A stretch of DNA of 22,856 bases from positions 1-22,856 of the forward strand of contig CAKTFD010000024.1 of assembly GCA_934553285.1 (NCBI GenBank). Direction: 5' to 3'. The first letter of the stretch is position 1. Each line of letters opens with the position of its first letter. Source of the stretch: an uncultured Faecalibacterium sp. (GTDB taxonomy: Bacteria > Bacillota > Clostridia > Oscillospirales > Ruminococcaceae). The translations under genes and the position numbers were made by a program. Under the pieces are notes generated by a model that did no database searches, was not told the DNA's origin, and worked only from the letters and a program-made list of their open reading frames with translations. Below are positions 1 through 7,436 of this stretch, in pieces.

Positions 1-371
1 TGTTCTGCGGCAAGGTATTTGCCCATCTGCCCGGGCTGCCGCCGGTCACCTTACCTCTGTTTTTACTGCGGGGACTGTTGGGTGCGCTGGCTGTCATTGC
101 CGCACAGCTGGTGCTGGCCATGGTCATCCGCAGCTTTGCCGTGCCCATTTTTCTGGGGCTGCTGGGCGGCATTACAGGCATCTTTATCAGCTCCAAAGGC
201 TTTGGAATCCTGTGGCCCTATTCCCTGATGCAGCTCGGTATGAACTCCAACAAAAGCGCGGATGCTCTGGCGGGCAGCTACGGGCTGTTTGCCTTCAGCT
301 GCATCTTCTGGCTGGGGACGATGTTCCTTCTGGCATGGCACCTGTTACGCAAACAGGACGTACATGCATAA
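1..371 (+). CDS. ABC-2 type permease, C-terminal part (partial at window edge)
   Basis: An open frame enters from the left edge (first full codon at base 3) and ends at TAA 369-371, so only about the last 122 residues are present. They hold at least three strongly hydrophobic segments, a loop with the motif WPYSLMQLGMNSNKS, a final membrane helix and a short basic tail (LLRKQDVHA). This layout resembles the last half of ABC-2 permeases of the lantibiotic-immunity EpiE/MutE/SpaE type, which work in threes with an ATPase and a second permease. The family call is from memory of such proteins. The partner genes would lie left of the window. The gene converges on the hydrolase gene ending at 393, and I see no terminator in the 21-bp gap. 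Confidence 0.6.
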   Translation, partial: FCGKVFAHLPGLPPVTLPLFLLRGLLGALAVIAAQLVLAMVIRSFAVPIFLGLLGGITGIFISSKGFGILWPYSLMQLGMNSNKSADALAGSYGLFAFSCIFWLGTMFLLAWHLLRKQDVHA

Positions 372-392
372 AACAAGGGCATTGATTTCTGT

Positions 393-1337
393 TTACAGGC
401 ATCCGCCATGCAGCCGCCGGATGACCTTGAACGCGACCTCGTGCTCTGTTGCCAGCGGCTTTTTCAGGGCAAAGAACACCACCCCGCTGGTCGGGCAGGT
501 GATCTCCGCCTGCACCTCTGCGGTAAAGGGGTCAAGGATCACCCCCAGCTTCTGGCCGTATTCCACCTCCTGCCCCGGCTCCACGAAACGGCGGAAAATG
601 CCGCCCGCCGGGGTGAGCACATTGGCCATCTCGTTTTCCTGCACGACAGAAGAAAGATACCCGCTGTGGCAGTTATAGCGCAGCAGCCCGACCCGGCTGA
701 GATACCGCAGCACCGCCGCCACCGCCTCCTGCGCACTCTGCTCATCAATGGCATCCGTTTCTTTGGTATAAACACTGAAAGCGTTTGTGTTCCAGACCTG
801 CCAGTTATAGTTCAGGGTCGTGGTGTCGATCGGCTCCGGTTTGCGCATGACCACATAGGGCAGGCCGAACAGGTTGCCCAGGCTGGCCGTCTGGTAGCCG
901 GTATTCATAATGCGCACATGGGGCACAAAATCGCCGGGCAGATAGAAGGATGCAAAATGGATGCCGTACTTGTAGCCCTGCACTGCTTCAAATAGTGCCG
1001 CTGCAATGCGCTGGGTCGTTTCGCCCTGGTCATAACCGGGAAACATCCGGTTGATGTCGGTTTTATCCATCGCCCAGAACCGGCTGCCCACATTCATGGA
1101 AAAATGGTTGACGCAGGGCACCACCAGCAGCTCGTTGCCGGGCGCGATGGCCCCCTGCTCTTCCAGCCTGCGCAGCTGCTTTACCAGCAGCGCACAGACA
1201 TACATCTGCTGCACCTCGTTGCCGCGCACAGCCGCTACCATGGCACAGGCCTTTTCACCCGCGCCAAAGCGGAACCCCTTGATCCTGAATTTCTGGCGGT
1301 AGGGCGTTTCCAACTCGTAAAGCGTTTCTTCTCTCAT
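393..1337 (-). CDS. AstE/AspA-family (M14-like) hydrolase, degenerate active site
   Basis: A 314-residue member of the succinylglutamate desuccinylase/aspartoacylase family, whose enzymes are zinc carboxypeptidase-like amide hydrolases. The fold is recognisable from VVPCVNHFSMN, DINRMFPG (residues 94-101) and the C-terminal beta domain (about 240-312). The zinc-site motif HxxE is altered: the first histidine is Arg38 in AVRGNE, although Glu41 and the later His127 (GIHFAS) remain. The glutamate that acts as catalytic base in its upstream neighbour (Glu191) aligns with Tyr190 here. It is therefore probably a non-catalytic partner or a binding protein. Its start overlaps the stop of the upstream paralog by four bases (ATGA, 1334-1337), so the two are translationally coupled and may form a heteromer. 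The substrate cannot be read from the sequence. Confidence 0.9.
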   Translation of the reverse strand: MREETLYELETPYRQKFRIKGFRFGAGEKACAMVAAVRGNEVQQMYVCALLVKQLRRLEEQGAIAPGNELLVVPCVNHFSMNVGSRFWAMDKTDINRMFPGYDQGETTQRIAAALFEAVQGYKYGIHFASFYLPGDFVPHVRIMNTGYQTASLGNLFGLPYVVMRKPEPIDTTTLNYNWQVWNTNAFSVYTKETDAIDEQSAQEAVAAVLRYLSRVGLLRYNCHSGYLSSVVQENEMANVLTPAGGIFRRFVEPGQEVEYGQKLGVILDPFTAEVQAEITCPTSGVVFFALKKPLATEHEVAFKVIRRLHGGCL

Positions 1338-2272
1338 TTCTGGAATCCTCCTGTCAGGATGCGGGCCAGCAGGCTGCCCGGGTATACCACGGGATATTCC
1401 CGCAGGGTAAACAGCAGCCCGTCTGCCGGGGCCATCAGGGTCTGCCGCACCTCACCGGTCAGTGGGTCTGCAATAACTGCCAGCTCCTGTCCTTTTTTCA
1501 CGATACCGTTATGCTCCACACTGGGGATAAAAATGCCTGCCTTATCCGCATTGATAAAGGCCACCTCGTCCTTGCTCACGATAGGCTTGCAGGGCGGCTC
1601 TGTTTCGCCTGCCCACATGCCCTGTGTGTGCATCAGGTTCAAAATGCCGTCCGCCAGCTGTTCTCCGTAGCTTTTGGTCAGGCGCATCCCCACGCCCATC
1701 TCCACCACAAGGCAGTGTGTGCCGATAACGTTCAAACTGTGCGCCAGGGTACTTTCCAGTACGGTCGCTGCCGCATGGACCCAGACAAAATCCACATTGA
1801 GCTGCTCGGCCAGCGGCACCAGTGCCGGGGCTGTTTCCTCTGAGATACGCACCTGCGGCAGCTCCCGCAGATAGATGTTGGAAGCATGGAGATCGATGGC
1901 GATATCCGCCCCGCGCATATCTTCTACCACCGCATGGGCGTAATATTCCGTCATGGGGCCTTCGGTATCGCCGGGGAAAATGCGGTTCATATCCAGATCG
2001 AACAGCGGGATGCCCCGTTGGATGGTGTTGATGCCCAGCGGGTTGACCGCCGGGTAGATATCCACCGTACCGGTCAGCAGCTCCGGGTGCTCCTGAATGC
2101 GGCGGTTGAGCAGGTAGACCACATACTGGCCTTCCAGCTCATCGCCGTGCACACCGGTGACCACACAAATGCGTTTGCCGCTGTCGTTGCCGGGCAGCGG
2201 GGTAAGGCGGTTCTTTTTCAGTTCCAGTTTTTCATGCACTGCAAGCGCAAGGCTTGCGACGGTTTCTTCCAT
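1334..2272 (-). CDS. AstE/AspA-family (M14-like) zinc amide hydrolase
   Basis: A 312-residue succinylglutamate desuccinylase/aspartoacylase-family enzyme with an intact site. The zinc ligands His42 and Glu45 lie in GVHGDELEGQ, His129 in DLHAS and the catalytic Glu191 in VVEMGVG; DLDMNRIFPG (92-101) supplies the substrate-binding Asn-Arg. Such enzymes remove acyl groups from amino acids or open small amide substrates. AAGGA or AGGAG lies just before the ATG. It is the first gene of a coupled pair with the degenerate paralog. It lies 81 bp after the transglutaminase-like gene, behind an intrinsic terminator that leaves little room for a separate promoter. Expression by read-through from the ATP-grasp operon is likely but unproven. 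The true substrate is unknown. Confidence 0.92.
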   Translation of the reverse strand: MEETVASLALAVHEKLELKKNRLTPLPGNDSGKRICVVTGVHGDELEGQYVVYLLNRRIQEHPELLTGTVDIYPAVNPLGINTIQRGIPLFDLDMNRIFPGDTEGPMTEYYAHAVVEDMRGADIAIDLHASNIYLRELPQVRISEETAPALVPLAEQLNVDFVWVHAAATVLESTLAHSLNVIGTHCLVVEMGVGMRLTKSYGEQLADGILNLMHTQGMWAGETEPPCKPIVSKDEVAFINADKAGIFIPSVEHNGIVKKGQELAVIADPLTGEVRQTLMAPADGLLFTLREYPVVYPGSLLARILTGGFQK

Positions 2273-2292
2273 GGTCCTTACACACTCCTGTC

Positions 2293-2332
2293 AAAAAATA
2301 AAAGGGCTTCTGCCGGTATTTTGCAGAAGCCC
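2293..2332 (-). terminator. Intrinsic terminator between transglutaminase-like and AstE-like genes
   Basis: The arms GGGCTTCTGC (2323-2332, read on the minus strand) and GCAGAAGCCC (2304-2313) are perfectly complementary with a 9-nt loop. They are followed on the minus strand by TTTTATTTTTT (2303-2293). The hairpin lies 21 bp past the stop at 2354 and only about 20 bp before the next start at 2272. It may end the ATP-grasp/alpha-E/transglutaminase transcript or act as an attenuator for the hydrolase pair. Confidence 0.88.
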
Positions 2333-2353
2333 GGCGCCATTGCCTTGTATCGC

Positions 2354-3130
2354 TCAGTCTTTGCGGACGTTCAGCCGCATCTCTGTATGCAGGGTCTGCT
2401 CTGCCATCCCGCGGAAAATGCCCCGTTCTGCGCGGCAGTCCGCAGCGTCCCGGCCCACGGCAAACCGCACATGGTCCTCCCCTGCATTGCAGGCAAAGGT
2501 GGGGTCGTAGCCATGCCAGCCGTCCGGCAGAGTGATCTCCACCCACGCATGGGTCGCGCCCTCGCCGGGTACCAGCCCCATGCAATAACGCGCCGCAAAC
2601 CCGGACCGCCGTGCCAGTGCCAGCAGGATGTGCGTATAATCCTGGCAGACCCCGCTGCCCAGCGCAAATGCCTGCCCGGCGGTGGTGGATATCCCCGTAA
2701 GCCCCGGCACATAGTGCAGCGCGTCTGCTGCCGCTTTGTTCAGCAGCTCGGCCTGTTCCTGCGGGCTTTTATCTTCCAGCGGCAGGCTCTGCCACAGTGC
2801 TTCCAGCTCTGCCGTCATCGCGGTAAGCGCTGTAAACTGTTTCAGCACCGGATTTACCGGCTCCGCCTGTGCATGGCCCTCCACCCGCACGATGCCATGG
2901 GAATCGTAGTAGAAAGCCGTATGCGGTTCCCGGCAGCTGCCGCACACAAGCCAGCTGCCAAAGCCATCCCGGTGCAGGCCATACGCCGCCGCTGGCTCTA
3001 TGCGGATGGCATAGCTCTGCAGCTTCTGGGCATCGTCCTCCACGGGGATGCAGTGCAGCGCAAAGGTATGCCCGCTGACCGGGGCCGAAAACTCCACCCC
3101 GGCATGAAAGTAAAATTCCAGCTCTGTCAT
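2354..3130 (-). CDS. Transglutaminase-like cysteine protease-fold protein
   Basis: A 258-residue protein with a transglutaminase-like (papain-fold) core in its second half. The catalytic triad is visible as Cys162 (GSGVCQDYTH), His194 (THAWVEI) and Asp209 (YDPT). The first ~110 residues form the N-terminal beta domain usual for the COG1305 proteins found next to alpha-E and ATP-grasp genes. There is no signal peptide, so it is probably cytoplasmic. Bacterial members are mostly hydrolases or amide-bond-forming enzymes of unknown substrate. It is the third gene of the ATP-grasp/alpha-E/transglutaminase trio, 42 bp after the alpha-E gene, and a terminator follows it. The family assignment is firm; the reaction is unknown. 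Confidence 0.93.
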   Translation of the reverse strand: MTELEFYFHAGVEFSAPVSGHTFALHCIPVEDDAQKLQSYAIRIEPAAAYGLHRDGFGSWLVCGSCREPHTAFYYDSHGIVRVEGHAQAEPVNPVLKQFTALTAMTAELEALWQSLPLEDKSPQEQAELLNKAAADALHYVPGLTGISTTAGQAFALGSGVCQDYTHILLALARRSGFAARYCMGLVPGEGATHAWVEITLPDGWHGYDPTFACNAGEDHVRFAVGRDAADCRAERGIFRGMAEQTLHTEMRLNVRKD

Positions 3131-3172
3131 TGCTCGTTCCTCTGTGCTCCCTGTCCTGCATTATTGCTGCCG

Positions 3173-3853
3173 TTACAGGTCGAGAAACAGATTTTCCAGC
3201 GCTGCGATCTGTTCCTGCACGGTGGCATCCGGCTTGGAGGAATCCAGCAGCGAGTCCACCAGCAGTTCCAGCCGGCTTTTTTCCGGGGTGAGCCGGGTCT
3301 TGTATAACCGGTTGAACAGCCGCTCAAACTCCTTGCGGGTGCGCTCCGGCTCATCCCCCAGGCGCAGATAGATATCCACCCGTTCCACACTGGTGCCCAG
3401 CTTTATCATGCTGCGGGTCTCCTCGTCAAAGATGCTCTCCTCGCATGCACCGCGAAACGCCAGAATATCGTCCAGCACCCACTGGAGCGGGACTGCGGGC
3501 GTATCGCTCTGCGCAGCCTTTTCCATCGCATTCATGGCCAGCTGGATATACGAAAGGGTGTCCGTCGTCAGGGTATCGCGCAGCACCACGGCGTTGTCAT
3601 ACGCGTAGACCAGACTGGAGGCCAGGGAGTTCGGATTGTTGCGGTCAAAGAAATACCGCTTGCAGAAATCCACCGTATCTGCATAGCCGCCGGGGATGCC
3701 CAGGCGGAAGCAGTAGGCCGCATAATCTCCCTCGCGGCCATCCACCCCGGCATCGTAGATGGGTTTTGCTTTTTTCAGGCCTGTATATACGCGCTCTGTG
3801 TAGCGTCCCAGCCAGTACAGGCGGCTGGCTTTGTTCAGCGAGATAATACCCAT
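3173..3853 (-). CDS. Alpha-E domain protein (DUF403/COG2307)
   Basis: A 226-residue, mostly alpha-helical protein. The N-terminal motif ASRLYWLGRYTERV (about 9-22) is the family hallmark (usually LFWLGRYxER). Charged helices follow, with VERVDIYLRLGD and RTRKEFERLFNRLY in the second half. Usual family members are about 300 residues, so this is a short form, though no break in the frame is seen. Its start lies inside the end of the ATP-grasp gene (19-bp overlap, 3835-3853), indicating translational coupling and probably complex formation. The family always travels with ATP-grasp and transglutaminase-like genes. Its role is not established. Confidence 0.92.
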   Translation of the reverse strand: MGIISLNKASRLYWLGRYTERVYTGLKKAKPIYDAGVDGREGDYAAYCFRLGIPGGYADTVDFCKRYFFDRNNPNSLASSLVYAYDNAVVLRDTLTTDTLSYIQLAMNAMEKAAQSDTPAVPLQWVLDDILAFRGACEESIFDEETRSMIKLGTSVERVDIYLRLGDEPERTRKEFERLFNRLYKTRLTPEKSRLELLVDSLLDSSKPDATVQEQIAALENLFLDL

Positions 3854-5148
3854 GTGTCCTTAAAACCTCCTCCTTGCGAGCTGTTGACCACAAAACTGTC
3901 CGGGTTGCGGGAGAAGCGGGTCAGGCCGCTGGCCCAGACCTTTGTGTCGTCACCGCTGCTCAGCACAAACGCCCGCAGGTCCGCCTTGCGGGGCACCTTT
4001 TCCCCGCCTTCCATGATGGGCAGGTCGAGAAAATCGATAACTTCCTGTGCAATGAACCGGCGCGGCTCGCTGCGGATCGTATCCCGGAACGCCTCCAGCT
4101 GCTGTTTTGTCATATCGCGGCCGAACACCACGCCGTAGCCGCCGGCTTCTGCTACATCCTTGACCACCAACGTTTCCAGATGGTCCAGCACATACTTGCG
4201 GTCTTTTTCATAAAAAGGCAGGTAGGTGGGTGCATTGTGCAGGATAGGTTCCTCGCCCAGATAGTAGGTTATCATCTTAGGCACAAAATAGTAGATGCCC
4301 TTATCATCTGCCACGCCGTTGCCGGGTGCATTCAGCAGTGCCACATTGCCTGCACGGTAGGCATCCATAACGCCGGGAATGCCGATCAGGCTCTCCGGTT
4401 TAAAGGTCAGCAGGTCAAGATATTCATCGCTGATCCGGCGGTAGATGGCGCCCACCCGCTCGCCGCCATGGACAGTCCTGAGGTAGACCTTATTATCTTC
4501 CACATACAGGTCCCCGCATTCTGCCAGCACCGCGCCGGTCTTTTCGGCCAGATAGCTGTGCTCGAAATAGGCGGCATTGTACCGGCCCGGCGTAAATACC
4601 ACGTTGATGCCGCCGGTGTTGACGGCATCCATGGTCTGCCGCAGCAGCTGCGCGTAGTTGCGGTTATCCACGATGGCATTGCCGCTGAACGTTTCCGGGC
4701 TGCAGCGGCGGCACAGTTCCCGCGCGATGAGCGGATAGGAGGCCCCGCTGGGAATGCGGAGGTTATCCTCCAGTATGAACCAGCTGCCGTCCTTTGCCTG
4801 CACAAGGTCAATGCCGGAGATGTGGCTGTAAACGCCCTTGGGCGGCACAAATCCTTCGCACTGGGGCAGATATCCGCTGCCCGCAAACACAAAGTCCTCC
4901 GGCACGATGCCGTCCCGGATGATCTTTTTGTCGCCGTAAACATCCCTGAGGAACAGGTTCAGTGCGTTGACCCGCTGCACAAGCCCCTTGTCCAGCGTTT
5001 GAAACTCCTGCGCCGTGATAACGCGCGGCAGCGGGTCGAACGGAAACAACCGCTCCTGAAATGTGCCGTTTTTGTACAGTCCAAATTTGACCCCGTATCG
5101 TGCCAGCTGGTCGTTGATAGTCTGTTGATGCTGCACCAATCGATCCAT
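3835..5148 (-). CDS. Circularly permuted ATP-grasp protein, type 2 (COG2308)
   Basis: A 437-residue protein of the circularly permuted ATP-grasp family (DUF404/DUF407). Family motifs appear in order: LEDNLRIPSG (126-135), VVFTPGRYNAAYFEH, IYRRISDEYLD, VADDKGIYYFVP, LVVKDV...GGYG and the C-terminal VNSSQGGGFKDTWVL (421-435). ATP-grasp enzymes join a carboxylate to an amine through an acyl-phosphate. This clade is predicted to make peptide or amide bonds, with the neighbouring transglutaminase-like protein acting on the same product. The ATG at 5148 is preceded by GAGGGGAGATCT. It is the first gene of the operon, with a consensus promoter at 5287-5315 and a strong hairpin at the start of its 130-nt leader. 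Confidence 0.95.
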   Translation of the reverse strand: MDRLVQHQQTINDQLARYGVKFGLYKNGTFQERLFPFDPLPRVITAQEFQTLDKGLVQRVNALNLFLRDVYGDKKIIRDGIVPEDFVFAGSGYLPQCEGFVPPKGVYSHISGIDLVQAKDGSWFILEDNLRIPSGASYPLIARELCRRCSPETFSGNAIVDNRNYAQLLRQTMDAVNTGGINVVFTPGRYNAAYFEHSYLAEKTGAVLAECGDLYVEDNKVYLRTVHGGERVGAIYRRISDEYLDLLTFKPESLIGIPGVMDAYRAGNVALLNAPGNGVADDKGIYYFVPKMITYYLGEEPILHNAPTYLPFYEKDRKYVLDHLETLVVKDVAEAGGYGVVFGRDMTKQQLEAFRDTIRSEPRRFIAQEVIDFLDLPIMEGGEKVPRKADLRAFVLSSGDDTKVWASGLTRFSRNPDSFVVNSSQGGGFKDTWVLSR

Positions 5149-5230
5149 AGATCTCCCCTCTTTTTATCTGGATTTTCTGCATCCTGGCATGGCCGTACTT
5201 TCCCTTAACGGCCCCTCTCCCCGGAGATGC

Positions 5231-5280
5231 AAAAAGCACAAGGCGGCGTGACCCGTTTGTGGGCCACGCCGCCTTGTGCT
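5231..5280 (-). terminator. Terminator-like hairpin at the 5' end of the ATP-grasp operon transcript
   Basis: Perfect 16-bp arms AGCACAAGGCGGCGTG (5235-5250) and its complement (5265-5280) extend, on the minus strand only, through a G-U pair (5264/5251) and three G-C pairs to a 6-nt loop. That gives a 20-bp stem. Minus-strand U5 follows (5235-5231). The predicted transcription start of the promoter at 5287-5315 is about 5280, the first base of the hairpin. The next start codon is 83 bp downstream. There is no gene upstream on this strand for it to terminate, so it is a leader attenuator, a 5' protective hairpin, or the end of a ~50-nt RNA. Confidence 0.85.
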
Positions 5281-5286
5281 GGTTTT

Positions 5287-5315
5287 ATTATAAAAACCCA
5301 AATTCCGCTTGTCAA
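5287..5315 (-). promoter_or_regulatory. Sigma-A promoter of the ATP-grasp operon
   Basis: On the minus strand a perfect -35 TTGACA (5310-5315) and a perfect -10 TATAAT (5287-5292) are separated by 17 bp. Transcription would begin near 5280 and run toward the ATP-grasp gene at 5148. Confidence 0.88.
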
Positions 5316-5411
5316 CATTTTCCGGCAGAAAAATAGCACTTGCTGCAAAGTTCGGGCAGAGCGGTCAAGCTGCCCGGGCCTGCGGCCCACATTTTTTGTG
5401 GAAATTTGCTC

Positions 5412-5440
5412 TTGTGGAAGCCTGCCAAAAACGGTAAAAT
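5412..5440 (+). promoter_or_regulatory. Probable promoter of the acetolactate-synthase-type gene
   Basis: The -35 is TTGTGG (5412-5417) and the -10 is TAAAAT (5435-5440), 17 bp apart. The predicted start is about 5447, two bases before the leader hairpin. The -35 matches only half the consensus. A short inverted repeat upstream (CGGGCAG 5353-5359 with CTGCCCG 5370-5376) could be an operator. Confidence 0.5.
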
Positions 5441-5448
5441 GGTGCTGA

Positions 5449-5495
5449 AAAAGGCAGTGTGGCCCCCGGCGGGCTGCACTGCCTTTTCTTTTTTT
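5449..5495 (+). terminator. Leader attenuator-like terminator before the acetolactate synthase gene
   Basis: AAAAGGCAGTG (5449-5459) pairs with CACTGCCTTTT (5477-5487). The stem continues through two plus-strand G-U pairs (5460/5476 and 5461/5475) and GCCC/GGGC to a 5-nt loop, 17 pairs in all. TTTT, C and T7 follow. The ATG is at 5520, with AGGAG between. Because no plus-strand gene lies upstream, this is a leader element rather than the end of a preceding operon. No T-box or leader-peptide codon run was found. Confidence 0.82.
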
Positions 5496-5519
5496 ATAAA
5501 TGATAGGAGTAATCATACG

Positions 5520-7178
5520 ATGCAGGAAAAAACAAAAACCACCGCACAGGTGCTGGTGGACTGCCTGGAGGCAGAAGGCGTGGACGTAATGTTCGGCATC
5601 CCCGGCGAGGAAACGCTGGACCTGATGTTTGCCATCCGCGACAGCCATATCCGTTTTATTCCGGTGCGCCACGAGCAGGGCGCTGCCTTTATGGCCGATG
5701 TCTACGGTCGTCTGACCGGGCGTGCAGGCGTATGCCTTTCCACCCTCGGCCCCGGTGCCACCAATCTTGTCACCGGCGTAGCGGACGCCTATCTGGACGG
5801 TGCACCGCTGGTTGCCATCACCGGGCAGGTGGGCACCGACCGGATGCAGCTGACCAGCCACCAGTATCTGGACCTGACCGCCATGTTTGAACCGATCACC
5901 AAGCGCTCCAAACAGATCATCCGCCCGGATACCGTAGGCGAGATCGTGCGGCTGGCCTTTAAGCACGCCGAAAAAGGCAAGCCCGGTGCCACCCACATCG
6001 ATCTGCCCCAGAACATTGCCAAGATGCCTGCCGATGCTGTGCCGCTCAAGCGGCAGCAGCTGCACGAGCTATATGCCGACCCCACCCATATCGCCGCCGC
6101 CGGGCAGATGATCAGCGAGGCAAAATTCCCGGTCATTCTGGCCGGTGCCGGGGCGGTACGCGGACATGCTGCCGCCGCCGTTACCGAGCTGGCCGACCGG
6201 CTGCACATCCCGGTGGTGAACACCATGATGGCCAAGGGCATCATCCCCATGGACGACAAATACAGCCTGTGGACCATCGGCATCCCGCAGAAGGACTATG
6301 TGAACCAGGTGTTCGACCGGGCTGATCTCGTCATTGCCATCGGCTACGACATCGTGGAGTGCGCCCCCGCCAAGTGGGGTGCCAGGCCGGACCGGGCCAT
6401 TTTGCACATCGACAGCGCCCCGGCAGATGTAAATAAGCGGTATCAGCCCGCTGTAGAGGTGGTGGGCGATATCTCCGAGAGCATCTATGAGATCCTGCGC
6501 TGTGCTCGCCGGGACACTGAGCCGGAATTTGCGCTCAAGCTGCGCGAGACTATGGTGGCCGAGCACGCTGCCATGGCAGCAGATGACAGCTGCCCCATGA
6601 AGCCCGCCCGCATCCTTGCCGATGTACGCAGGGTGATGGGCCGGGACGATATCCTTGTGAGCGATGTGGGTGCACACAAAATGTGGATCGCCCGCCACTA
6701 CGACTGCTACGCCCCCAACACCTGCCTGATCTCCAACGGTTTTGCCAGCATGGGCTTTTCCATCCCCGGTGCTTTTGCCGCCAAGCTGCTGAACCCGGAC
6801 AAAAAGGTGCTGGCTGTCTGCGGTGATGGCGGCTTTATGATGAACAGCCAGGAGCTGGAGACCGCCGTGCGGGAGAAGGTGCCCTTTGTCACCCTGATCT
6901 GGGAGGATTCCAGCTACGGCCTTATCAAGTGGAAGGAGCAGGAACAGTTTGGCGGGGAGCACTGCTATGTGGATTTTACGAACCCGGACTTCAAGCTGCT
7001 GGCCGAGGCCATGCACTGCAAGGGCTACCGGGTGGAAAAGGCCGATGAACTGATCCCGACCCTGGAAGAAGCCTTCCGGCAGACGGTGCCCAGCGTGATC
7101 GTAGTACCTGTGGATTACGGTGAAAACATGAAGCTCTCTGCACACCTGAAAGAGGTATATCAGCAGAATCACGCCTGA
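5520..7178 (+). CDS. Acetolactate synthase-type thiamine-diphosphate enzyme
   Basis: A 552-residue ThDP enzyme. The N-terminal ThDP (Pyr) domain has FGIPGEE (25-31) and the catalytic Glu52 (RHEQGAAFMADVYGR). The middle domain is about 190-330. The ThDP/metal-binding motif starts at Gly436 (CGDGGFMMNSQELE) and ends at WEDSSYG. The C-terminal VVPVDYGENMKL is usual in AlsS-like and other single-subunit acetolactate synthases. It would join two pyruvates into 2-acetolactate plus CO2. No small regulatory subunit or ilv gene lies beside it, so a catabolic (acetoin-type) or overflow role is as likely as branched-chain synthesis. The start is chosen for ATAGGAGT ten bases upstream; a longer frame runs back through the terminator and is not credible. 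It is monocistronic, with its own terminator at 7185-7227. Confidence 0.9.
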   Translation: MQEKTKTTAQVLVDCLEAEGVDVMFGIPGEETLDLMFAIRDSHIRFIPVRHEQGAAFMADVYGRLTGRAGVCLSTLGPGATNLVTGVADAYLDGAPLVAITGQVGTDRMQLTSHQYLDLTAMFEPITKRSKQIIRPDTVGEIVRLAFKHAEKGKPGATHIDLPQNIAKMPADAVPLKRQQLHELYADPTHIAAAGQMISEAKFPVILAGAGAVRGHAAAAVTELADRLHIPVVNTMMAKGIIPMDDKYSLWTIGIPQKDYVNQVFDRADLVIAIGYDIVECAPAKWGARPDRAILHIDSAPADVNKRYQPAVEVVGDISESIYEILRCARRDTEPEFALKLRETMVAEHAAMAADDSCPMKPARILADVRRVMGRDDILVSDVGAHKMWIARHYDCYAPNTCLISNGFASMGFSIPGAFAAKLLNPDKKVLAVCGDGGFMMNSQELETAVREKVPFVTLIWEDSSYGLIKWKEQEQFGGEHCYVDFTNPDFKLLAEAMHCKGYRVEKADELIPTLEEAFRQTVPSVIVVPVDYGENMKLSAHLKEVYQQNHA

Positions 7179-7184
7179 GCGTTT

Positions 7185-7227
7185 GAGGCCCCGAGAGAGT
7201 ATTGCTTCCCTGCGGGGCCTCTTTTTT
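7185..7227 (+). terminator. Intrinsic terminator of the acetolactate synthase-type gene
   Basis: GAGGCCCCG (7185-7193) pairs with CGGGGCCTC (7213-7221) and is followed by T6 (7222-7227), seven bases past the stop codon. Confidence 0.93.
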
Positions 7228-7233
7228 GCGCAG

Positions 7234-7283
7234 AAAACACCCGCACCCGGCAGCTTATGCAGCGTACCGGGTGCGGGTGTTTT
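7234..7283. terminator. 17-bp bidirectional terminator hairpin
   Basis: AAAACACCCGCACCCGG (7234-7250) and its exact complement (7267-7283) flank a 16-nt loop. T4 closes the hairpin on either strand. It lies between two convergent units and may stop read-through from the ABC transporter operon on the minus strand, or back up the terminator at 7185-7227. Confidence 0.75.
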
Positions 7284-7308
7284 GGTGTAAAAGAGACGGG
7301 AAAATATA

Positions 7309-7350
7309 GCAATTCAACTTTTTAATGCGACGGCAACAGCGTTGAATTGC
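7309..7350 (-). repeat. Conserved hairpin element, copy 1
   Basis: Read on the minus strand: a 10-bp arm GCAATTCAAC (7350-7341), a 22-nt loop and the complementary arm GTTGAATTGC (7318-7309). The loop begins GCTGTTGC and ends GCATTAAAAA with four bases between. It closely matches the loop of the element at 12090-12131, whose stem is different but also perfect. Directly after the 3' arm comes TATATTTT. A TGC/GCA mini-stem with a variable tetraloop fits inside the loop. It lies in the convergent gap, 87 bp past the permease stop. Function unknown. Confidence 0.7.
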
Positions 7351-7351
7351 A

Positions 7352-7401
7352 TATCGCAAATATGTTGTTTGAATGTTGCACTAATTTCTTGACTTGCGAT
7401 A
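7352..7401. repeat. Interrupted inverted repeat TATCGCAA/TTGCGATA
   Basis: TATCGCAA (7352-7359) and TTGCGATA (7394-7401) are complementary 8-mers 34 bp apart, between the permease stop and hairpin element copy 1. It may be part of the same element's flank or a 3' UTR structure. With arms this short it could be chance. Confidence 0.3.
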
Positions 7402-7436
7402 AAAAGAGGTGAAAAAAGAACAGAGAATGTCGGTTT

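Noticed and set aside
1886..3307. 473-codon plus-strand open frame
   Set aside because: It lies antisense to the AstE-like and transglutaminase-like genes, has no ribosome binding site, and its translation is Arg/His/Pro-rich without recognisable motifs.
3874..5208. 444-codon plus-strand open frame
   Set aside because: It is the antisense shadow of the ATP-grasp gene, whose conserved motifs fix the real strand.
5341..5519. T-box, ilv-type leader peptide or riboswitch before acetolactate synthase
   Set aside because: No T-box sequence, no run of Leu/Val/Ile codons and no known riboswitch core was seen; only the simple terminator hairpin and a short inverted repeat.
5205..6065. 286-codon minus-strand open frame
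   Set aside because: It spans the promoters and hairpins upstream of the ATP-grasp operon and is antisense to the acetolactate synthase gene.
6069..7172. 367-codon minus-strand open frame
   Set aside because: It is antisense to the ThDP enzyme and has no family motif.
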